DNA of 12,647 bases, from positions 1-12,647 of the forward strand of contig JBNMKO010000091.1 of NCBI GenBank assembly GCA_050874385.1, written 5' to 3'. Every line of letters begins with the position of its first letter. The stretch's first letter is position 1. The position numbers and the translations under genes were made by a program. The DNA is from CAG-882 sp050874385 (lineage in GTDB: Bacteria; Bacillota; Clostridia; Lachnospirales; Lachnospiraceae). A model generated the notes under the pieces. The model searched no databases. It had not been told where the DNA came from and worked only from the letters and a program-made list of their open reading frames with translations. Below are positions 7,401 through 12,647 of the stretch, one piece after another.

Positions 7401-7413
7401 GGAGGTGTTATAG

Positions 7414-7722
7414 ATGTATATTATTGATGATGTTTGCTATGCGGGAGAAGCGACACCGGACATCAAGGTGAAAACGGCTAAAGTGTTAAGAGGTGGCATG
7501 ATTTTGCTCACATTCTCTACTGGAGAGCAAAGATTATTTGATACAACATTATTAACAGGTTCTGCATTTGAGCCTTTAAAGGATGAAAAAATCCTATCTG
7601 AGTTCACGATTTTTCATGGTGTCATGACGTGGATGAACGGTGAGATTGATATTGCACCGGAGACTATGTATGCAGACAGCTATCCGTATACGGCGCAGAA
7701 TGTAAGCGTAGCAGTGGGATGA
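7414..7722 (+). CDS. DUF2442 domain protein
   Basis: A 102-residue protein with the DUF2442 pattern: an N-terminal beta-rich part, LTFSTGEQRLFD (32-43), F52-x-x-L55, and the C-terminal block TWMNGEIDIAPETMY (72-86), where related proteins have W-x-N-G-x-D-[IL]-x-P-[ED]-x-[LM]-Y. A full-strength AAGGAGGTG (7399-7407) overlaps the stop of the DUF4160 gene and lies seven bases before this ATG, so the two are translated from one message. In some family members a DNA-binding helix-turn-helix follows this domain; none is visible here. Function is unknown. If the pair is toxin-antitoxin-like, the sequence alone does not show which partner does what. Confidence 0.82.
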   Translation: MYIIDDVCYAGEATPDIKVKTAKVLRGGMILLTFSTGEQRLFDTTLLTGSAFEPLKDEKILSEFTIFHGVMTWMNGEIDIAPETMYADSYPYTAQNVSVAVG

Positions 7723-7775
7723 ACTGTGCCACTGGGAAGGTTCTTTTTGGCACATCCAATCAACTTGTATAATTA

Positions 7776-7793
7776 AGCTAAATTAGCTAAATT
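7776..7793. repeat. 9-bp tandem repeat upstream of the GH36 promoter
   Basis: AGCTAAATT occurs twice head to tail (7776-7784 and 7785-7793). The same bases give a perfect inverted repeat, AGCTAA (7776-7781) and TTAGCT (7783-7788) around a single A. It ends just before the -35 box at 7797, a common place for activator or repressor binding. It lacks the central CG expected of LacI-family operators. Confidence 0.45.
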
Positions 7794-7796
7794 TAA

Positions 7797-7825
7797 TTTA
7801 CCCATTAACTTAAATATAATATAAT
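7797..7825 (+). promoter_or_regulatory. Promoter of the alpha-galactosidase operon
   Basis: TTTACC (7797-7802, four of six consensus bases) and a perfect TATAAT (7820-7825) are 17 bases apart; transcription would start near 7832. A short dyad TTAAT/ATTAA (7793-7797 and 7804-7808) straddles the -35 box. A second TATAAT at 7815-7820 overlaps the first. Another at 7768-7773, with TTGGCA at 7747-7752 and a short 15-base spacer, could be an alternative weaker promoter. Confidence 0.6.
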
Positions 7826-7862
7826 ACTCATAACAACATTTACATTTTTGGAGGAGGTTGTT

Positions 7863-10115
7863 ATGGGTATTTTTTTTGATGAGGAGTTACGCTCCTTTAA
7901 GCTTGACACGAAAAACAGCAGCTATGTGATTTCGGTGGTCGACGACGAGGGCTTCATCGGTCACGCATATTATGGGGACAGAATAAGCGACGCGGACGTG
8001 AATTATCTTTTGAGAACGGACGAGAACCCGTTTGTGCCGTCGAAGAACAATAGGGAGAGGGGTTCGTTTTTTGATGCTTTTCCAACAGAGTATCCGGGAA
8101 ACAATGTGGGCGATTACAGAGAGGGCGCTATATCGGTGCGCTGCGAGGATAACAGCTGCGCGGTGAGCTTTGTGTATGCGGGGCACAGGATATATGAGGG
8201 CAAGCCAAAGTTAAAGGGACTTCCGGCGACGTTTGCAAAAGAAAATAGTAATGGTAAAGATGATGACAATAAGATATATACGCTTGAAATTGACGCGGTT
8301 GACCCTTGTATCGGACTTGCGGCGACCCTTTTCTACAGCGTTTTTCCAGAGCAGGATGTGATAACGAGAAGTGTTAAGTTAAAAAATAATTCGGACAAAA
8401 ATATTTTTATTGCCAAGGTTATGTCCGCGGCGCTTGATTTGCCTGACGATGGCTATGAGATGCTCTCACTTCACGGCTCATGGGCGAGAGAGCGAAAGAT
8501 GGAATTTAGAAAAATCGGCTACGGCAAGCAGAGTGTGGGCTCTATAAAGGGCAAATCCTCACATCAGGAACACCCGTTTATCGCACTGGTCGATAATGGG
8601 GCTTCTCAGAAGAGCGGTCATGTCTATGGCTTTAATTTTGTATATTCGGGAAATTTTCTTGCACAGGTAGAGAAAAATCAGTTCGACAGCCTTAGAGTTC
8701 TCATGGGTATTAACCCGGATAATTTTGAGTGGAAGCTTGAGCCGGGCGAGGAGTTTTTTGCACCGGAGGTGGTGATGACGTACTCCGCCTTGGGGCTTGG
8801 CAAGATGACGAGAAATCTGCATGACCTTTACAGGGAGCACCTTATAAGAAGTCCTTACAAGGATAAAAAACGTCCAATACTCATAAACAACTGGGAAGCT
8901 ACATATTTTAATTTTGATACGGAAAAACTTCTTGCCATTGCGCGCGAGGCAAAAAAGAGCGGGATAGAGATGCTTGTCATGGATGACGGTTGGTTTGGTC
9001 ACAGAAATGATGACAGCACGAGCCTTGGCGACTGGTTCGTTAACGAGGAAAAGCTTCATGGCGGATTAAAATACCTTGTCGATGAGGTGAACAAAATCGG
9101 GCTGAAGTTTGGAATATGGTTCGAGCCTGAGATGATTTCCCCTGAGTCAAAGCTCTATGAGGAGCACCCTGACTGGGCTATCGCAATTCCGGGGCGCGAG
9201 GCGTGCCGCTCAAGAAATCAGTATGTGCTCGATTTGTCAAGACCTGAGGTGGTTGACTACTGCTATGAGGCGGTTGCCGGAATACTGCGAAGCGCCAACA
9301 TCGAGTATGTGAAATGGGACATGAACCGTGAGCACACCGACCTTCACAGCAATTACCTCCCTGACGACAGGCAGGGTGAGCTTGAGCACAGATACATGCT
9401 TGCAGTTTATGAGCTTCAAGAAAGGCTCACAAAAGAGTTTCCTAATCTTCTGCTTGAGAACTGTTCTGGCGGCGGAGCGAGATTTGACGCGGGAATGTTG
9501 TATTACAGCCCGCAGATATGGTGTTCGGACGACACGGATGCCATCGAGAGGTTAGCTATACAGGAGGGAACAGCTCTCATTTATCCGCTTTCTGCGATGG
9601 GAGCGCATGTGTCTGACTGCCCGAACCATACTGTCGGCAGGGTCACACCGTTTAAGACGAGGGGAGATGTGGCTCTTTGCGGAACTTTCGGCTACGAGCT
9701 TGACATCACAAAAATACCGCAGGAGGACCGAGATGCCATTCCGGGGCAGATTGCAGCGTACCACAAGTACAATGACCTTGTAAGAAACGGCGATTACTAC
9801 AGAATTGCATCGTATCAGGAAAATAATCTCTACGATTGTTACATGGTGGTGGCAAAGGATAAATCTGAGGCGCATTTAACATATGTTCAGGTGCTTAACA
9901 GAACGAATTTCAAGAGCAGAATAGTAAAGCTTGACGGACTTGCGCCGGATAAGGAATACAAGATACTGTATGAAGGGGCTGATACCGAGGGCAATGGCGA
10001 AAATCAGGCTTCGGTGCTTCACGGCGACACGCTTATGAGTGCGGGGCTCAAAATTCCTAATATGTGGGGAGATTTCAAGAGTACGCTTGTGCGTTTGAAG
10101 GAGGTACGCGCGTGA
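7863..10115 (+). CDS. GH36 alpha-galactosidase
   Basis: A 750-residue enzyme of the length of tetrameric bacterial GH36 alpha-galactosidases (EC 3.2.1.22), which remove terminal alpha-1,6-galactose from melibiose, raffinose or galactomannan fragments. A beta-rich N-terminal domain contains HGSWARER (about 204-211). The barrel carries NNWEATYF (342-349), MDDGWFG (373-379) and FGIWFEPEM (416-424). YVKWDMNR contains the nucleophile D486, LLENCSGGGARFD lies at about 530-542, and CSDDTDAIER carries the expected acid/base D556. The 70-residue distance between the two aspartates agrees with known GH36 enzymes. There is no signal peptide, so it acts in the cytoplasm on imported oligosaccharides. ATG 7863 follows GGAGGAGG (7850-7857) by five bases; an in-frame TTG at 7848 would overlap that site and is unlikely. 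The stop overlaps the start of the LacI gene. Confidence 0.95.
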   Translation: MGIFFDEELRSFKLDTKNSSYVISVVDDEGFIGHAYYGDRISDADVNYLLRTDENPFVPSKNNRERGSFFDAFPTEYPGNNVGDYREGAISVRCEDNSCAVSFVYAGHRIYEGKPKLKGLPATFAKENSNGKDDDNKIYTLEIDAVDPCIGLAATLFYSVFPEQDVITRSVKLKNNSDKNIFIAKVMSAALDLPDDGYEMLSLHGSWARERKMEFRKIGYGKQSVGSIKGKSSHQEHPFIALVDNGASQKSGHVYGFNFVYSGNFLAQVEKNQFDSLRVLMGINPDNFEWKLEPGEEFFAPEVVMTYSALGLGKMTRNLHDLYREHLIRSPYKDKKRPILINNWEATYFNFDTEKLLAIAREAKKSGIEMLVMDDGWFGHRNDDSTSLGDWFVNEEKLHGGLKYLVDEVNKIGLKFGIWFEPEMISPESKLYEEHPDWAIAIPGREACRSRNQYVLDLSRPEVVDYCYEAVAGILRSANIEYVKWDMNREHTDLHSNYLPDDRQGELEHRYMLAVYELQERLTKEFPNLLLENCSGGGARFDAGMLYYSPQIWCSDDTDAIERLAIQEGTALIYPLSAMGAHVSDCPNHTVGRVTPFKTRGDVALCGTFGYELDITKIPQEDRDAIPGQIAAYHKYNDLVRNGDYYRIASYQENNLYDCYMVVAKDKSEAHLTYVQVLNRTNFKSRIVKLDGLAPDKEYKILYEGADTEGNGENQASVLHGDTLMSAGLKIPNMWGDFKSTLVRLKEVRA

Positions 10116-11131
10116 AAAAGTCAGTGCGCCTTGCAGATATAGGTGCAAGGCTGGGGGTGAGCACGGTCACTGTGTCGAAGGCGCTCTCGGGACAAAAAGG
10201 TGTCAGCGACACACTCAGAAAGCAGATAGTGGAGCTTGCCGACAGCATGGGCTATGTGCCGCCGTCAAAAGAGCCGAGGCAGGCCAAAAACCGCAGCTAT
10301 ACGCTTGGTGTGCTCGTAGGTGAGCGGTATCTTGACAAATATGACTCGTTTTATCTGCAAATGTACAAACAGATAACGGGTCGCGCCATCGCGCGGGAGT
10401 GTTTTGCGGTCATGGAGCCTGTCAGCATAGAGGCTGAGAAAAAACGTGAACTTCCAAGAATTGTGGCGGACAACAGGGTTGACGGGATAATTGTAATGGG
10501 GCGGCTTAGTTGGAACTACCTTGAGTTTTTGAATGAAAACAGCAGTCTGCCAATGATATACCTCGACTTTTGCGACAATAAAAAGGAAGCCGATGCTGTG
10601 ATATCTGACAGTTATTATGGGGCTTACAGGCTTACCAACTATCTCTTTGAGATGGGTCACACCGAGATTGGGTATCTGGGCACTGTGCTTGCGACGGGTT
10701 CAATCACGGACAGATATATGGGGTATCTGCGCGCTATGATGGAGCACGGATGTGAGGTAAGACCGGACTGGGTAATCGAGGACAGGGAGAGGGAACACGG
10801 GAGCATAGACCCTGAAAAATATATCAGTCTGCCACAGGAGCTTCCGACGGCGTTTGTGTGCAACTGTGACATCACTGCAAGCTATCTTATAAGAAAACTT
10901 GAGGCTAAGGGTTTGAGAGTTCCGCAGGATATTTCTGTGGTGGGTTATGACAATTTTATCTACCCCGGAATGTGCGATGTGGAGATAACGACTTATGAGG
11001 TGGACATAAAGGAGATGGCAAGAAGAGCTGTCCACACCCTGATAAAAAAAATATCGGGGGAGGATTACAGACGCAGAGTGTACATTGTAGAGGGGCAGCT
11101 TGTGATTAAAGAAAGTGTGAGAAGGATTTAA
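10112..11131 (+). CDS. LacI-family transcriptional regulator
   Basis: A 339-residue regulator of standard LacI/GalR length. The N-terminal helix-turn-helix and hinge helix lie at residues 5-50 (LADIGARLGVSTVTVSKAL, then the GY at 47-48). A periplasmic-binding-like sensor domain follows from about residue 63, including the late GYDN motif (278-281). It probably represses or tunes this operon in response to an imported sugar; the effector is unknown. The GTG start at 10112 shares four bases with the GH36 stop (GTGA) and follows AAGGAGG (10098-10104) by seven bases, so the genes are translationally coupled. An upstream in-frame start at 10064 would lie inside the GH36 gene without a ribosome binding site. 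Placement between the two enzyme genes means the regulator shares their message and would feed back on its own amount. Confidence 0.93.
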   Translation: MKKSVRLADIGARLGVSTVTVSKALSGQKGVSDTLRKQIVELADSMGYVPPSKEPRQAKNRSYTLGVLVGERYLDKYDSFYLQMYKQITGRAIARECFAVMEPVSIEAEKKRELPRIVADNRVDGIIVMGRLSWNYLEFLNENSSLPMIYLDFCDNKKEADAVISDSYYGAYRLTNYLFEMGHTEIGYLGTVLATGSITDRYMGYLRAMMEHGCEVRPDWVIEDREREHGSIDPEKYISLPQELPTAFVCNCDITASYLIRKLEAKGLRVPQDISVVGYDNFIYPGMCDVEITTYEVDIKEMARRAVHTLIKKISGEDYRRRVYIVEGQLVIKESVRRI

Positions 11132-11146
11132 AATATATCATATATT
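11132..11146. repeat. AT-rich perfect inverted repeat between LacI and epimerase genes
   Basis: AATATAT (11132-11138) and ATATATT (11140-11146) flank a single C. It starts on the base after the LacI stop and ends five bases before the AGGAG site of the next gene. As RNA it is too weak for a terminator; in DNA it may be a minor site or simple low complexity. Confidence 0.4.
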
Positions 11147-11164
11147 GGGAAGGAGACGGTAAAG

Positions 11165-12427
11165 ATGGATAATGTGATTGTCACACCGGGCGTTGGCACC
11201 ATCAAGGGGGACGATGCACTTTTGACAATGAAAAGCGAGGTCACGGACGAGCTCACCATGAGGATAATTCCGTTTTGGAAAAGTCTGCTTGACGATGAGG
11301 ACGGGGGCTATTATGGGTGGCTTTCGTATGATTTGAAGCTCGACAGAAATGCGGAGAAGGGCTGTATTTTAAACAGCAGAATAACATGGTTTTTTGCAAA
11401 TGCGTACACGCTATTGAAGGATGAGAGTCTTTTGAAGGAGGCGAAACATGCCTATACATTTATGAGGGATAAATGTATCGACAGGGAGTACGGCGGAATA
11501 TTCTGGTCGGTGACGCACGACGGCAAGCCGCTTGACACTACAAAGCATACATACAATCAGGCGTTTGCTATATATGCGCTGTCATCGTACTATGAGGCGG
11601 CACACGACGAGGAGGCTCTTGGGCTTGCCTATGATTTGTATAAGGTTATTGAGACAAAATGCCGCGACGAAGAGGGATATCTTGAGGCATTTACAAGGGA
11701 TTTTAAGCCGGCGAGCAACGAAAAATTGTCCGAGAACGGAGTTATGGCGGGCAGGACGATGAACACACTGCTACATGTCTTTGAGGCGTACACGGAGCTT
11801 TACCGCGTGACAGCCGACGAGGAGGTTAAGGGCAAGCTCTACGATATTTTAAACCTTTTTGCGGATAAAATGTATAACCCTGAAAAGAAGCGTCAGGAAG
11901 TATTTTTTGACATGGACTACAATACGCTTATCGACCTTCACTCCTACGGGCATGATATCGAGACCTCATGGCTTATTGACAGGGGCATCGAGATAATCGG
12001 CATGCAGGAGAAGCGTCAGGGCATTACGGACGGCGTGTATAAAAAGCTCTATGACAAGCTCACTCCAATCACAAAGGCGCTTGCACGGCATGTCTACGAG
12101 GAGGCGTTTAACGGCAACTCTCTTGCAAACGAGTGTGAGCGCGGAGTCGTGAACACGACAAGAGTGTGGTGGGTTCAGGCTGAGACGGTGCTAGGTTTTT
12201 TAAATGCCTACGAGAAAAATCCAGATGCGCGTGAGTACAGGGATGCGGCGCTCTCGGAGTGGGAGTACATTCAGGCGTACCAGATTGACAGAAGACCCGG
12301 CTCCGAATGGTTCTGGGCGACCGACGAGGACGGTACTCCGCAGGAGGGCAGACCGATTGTTGAGCCGTGGAAGTGCCCGTACCACAATGGGCGCATGTGT
12401 ATGGAGATTATGAAGAGAATACAATAG
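11165..12427 (+). CDS. N-acylglucosamine 2-epimerase family enzyme, probable cellobiose/mannobiose 2-epimerase
   Basis: A 420-residue alpha/alpha-barrel protein of the AGE superfamily. Cellobiose 2-epimerases (EC 5.1.3.11) interconvert the reducing-end glucose and mannose of beta-1,4 disaccharides. R72 (NSR), H263-x-x-E266-x-x-W269 (YGHDIETSW), W336 and E340 (WWVQAE), and H407 (PYHNGR) are present. The spacing parallels the catalytic residues of the Ruminococcus albus enzyme, as I recall it, at a constant offset of 20 for the first group. The N-terminus is about 20 residues longer than in that enzyme. The ATG at 11165 is supported by AAGGAG (11150-11155) nine bases ahead, while the later ATG at residue 22 has no such site. 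No signal peptide is present. With the alpha-galactosidase it suggests processing of galactosylated mannan oligosaccharides. A renin-binding-type N-acylglucosamine epimerase is less likely given the HDIE and WWVQAE motifs. Confidence 0.92.
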   Translation: MDNVIVTPGVGTIKGDDALLTMKSEVTDELTMRIIPFWKSLLDDEDGGYYGWLSYDLKLDRNAEKGCILNSRITWFFANAYTLLKDESLLKEAKHAYTFMRDKCIDREYGGIFWSVTHDGKPLDTTKHTYNQAFAIYALSSYYEAAHDEEALGLAYDLYKVIETKCRDEEGYLEAFTRDFKPASNEKLSENGVMAGRTMNTLLHVFEAYTELYRVTADEEVKGKLYDILNLFADKMYNPEKKRQEVFFDMDYNTLIDLHSYGHDIETSWLIDRGIEIIGMQEKRQGITDGVYKKLYDKLTPITKALARHVYEEAFNGNSLANECERGVVNTTRVWWVQAETVLGFLNAYEKNPDAREYRDAALSEWEYIQAYQIDRRPGSEWFWATDEDGTPQEGRPIVEPWKCPYHNGRMCMEIMKRIQ

Positions 12428-12491
12428 ATAATTCTGAAATTCAGTATATTGGCGAAGGATGTTTTGCGATTTGAAGTCTGAATTTTGTAAT

Positions 12492-12647
12492 TGTCTAAAG
12501 GGATATTGTGAACTACCCACCACCTAAAGGTGGTGGGCTTCTGTTAAATGGTTCACCAGACTAAGTATTCAGAAATGGATACTACGATATTTAGGTCATG
12601 ATACCTTCGGTTGACGCAACAGACCGCTGCTCTATCGTACATGTTTA
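12492..12647 (-). ncRNA. Possible 3' part of a TnpB omega (guide) RNA
   Basis: In IS605/IS1341-type elements the guide RNA overlaps the right end and runs past the boundary, so its 3' guide is copied from flanking host DNA. If the terminus at 12508 is correct, the scaffold would run from beyond 12647 down to 12508 and the guide would be about 16 bases of host sequence (12507 down to about 12492). The hairpin would be the scaffold's last stem. The 5' end, transcription and an intact tnpB cannot be seen. Confidence 0.3.
12508..12647 (-). mobile_element. Right end of an IS200/IS605-type (TnpB-carrying) element, partial
   Basis: Read on the - strand, GAAGCCCACCACC-TTTA-GGTGGTGGG is followed by TAGTTCAC, ending at 12508. 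A GC-rich hairpin a few bases before a TTCAC/TTCAA-like terminus is the usual right end of IS605/IS1341-type elements in clostridia. The perfect 9-bp stem is 12516-12524 with 12529-12537 and a four-base loop. No T-run follows on either strand, so it is not a typical intrinsic terminator. The element would continue beyond the window, with tnpB expected on the - strand. No recognisable TnpB residues are visible in the last 140 bases, so this rests on terminus recognition from memory. The boundary lies 81 bases after the epimerase stop. Confidence 0.55.

Noticed and set aside
7726..7753. GTGCCA/TGGCAC inverted repeat after the DUF2442 gene as a terminator
   Set aside because: The stem is only 6 bp with a 16-base loop and no following T-run. 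It may be a weak structure only.
7848..7865. TTG start at 7848 for the GH36 gene
   Set aside because: It would place the GGAGGAGG ribosome binding site inside the coding region; the ATG at 7863 is correctly spaced from it.
12516..12537. The 9-bp hairpin as an intrinsic terminator of the epimerase operon
   Set aside because: There is no T-run on either strand, and the sequence and orientation fit an IS605-type right end better. It may still stop some transcription.
12553..12647. The open frame on the - strand as the C-terminus of TnpB
   Set aside because: The roughly 30 residues show no TnpB zinc-ribbon or catalytic motif, and the frame is short enough to be chance.

Overview
The window looks like chromosomal DNA of a low-to-mid GC Firmicute, most likely an anaerobic gut clostridium of the Lachnospiraceae (Roseburia/Butyrivibrio/Agathobacter type). 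This is an inference from strong AGGAGG-type ribosome binding sites, TTGACA/TATAAT-type promoters, the protein families present, and an accessory region of TPR-containing XRE regulators. All confident genes lie on the + strand. No rRNA, tRNA or CRISPR was seen.

Layout. (1) 1-3016 is a cell-surface O-acylation cassette: the C-terminal end of an acyltransferase-3 membrane protein, an AlgI/DltB-like MBOAT acyltransferase starting three bases after it, and, behind its own near-consensus promoter, a membrane-anchored SGNH-fold protein of DltD/AlgJ type. Together they suggest transfer of acyl (probably acetyl) groups across the membrane onto an extracellular polymer. (2) 3109-6986 is visibly more AT-rich: a 659-residue regulator with two XRE helix-turn-helix domains and an in-frame tandem repeat, then a 179-base intergenic region with a 25-base dyad and a cre-like near-palindrome, then a single half-size ABC exporter. 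(3) 7137-7722 holds a DUF4160/DUF2442 gene pair with its own extended -10 promoter. (4) 7797-12427 is a sugar operon: GH36 alpha-galactosidase, a LacI-family regulator whose start overlaps the preceding stop, and a cellobiose 2-epimerase-type enzyme. None of the three carries an obvious signal peptide, so the operon probably processes imported oligosaccharides in the cytoplasm. The combination of alpha-galactosidase and 2-epimerase is typical of galactomannan/galactoglucomannan use, where galactose side groups are removed and beta-1,4-mannobiose or cellobiose is epimerised before phosphorolysis. The expected GH130 phosphorylase is not in the window. (5) 12508-12647 looks like the right terminus of an IS200/IS605-type element on the - strand. 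Its hairpin and boundary resemble the 3' end of a TnpB guide (omega) RNA, and the transposase/nuclease genes would lie beyond the window edge.

The most noteworthy points are the two-HTH regulator with its 66-bp repeats next to an orphan exporter and unusual intergenic dyads, and the probable TnpB-element end abutting the sugar operon.
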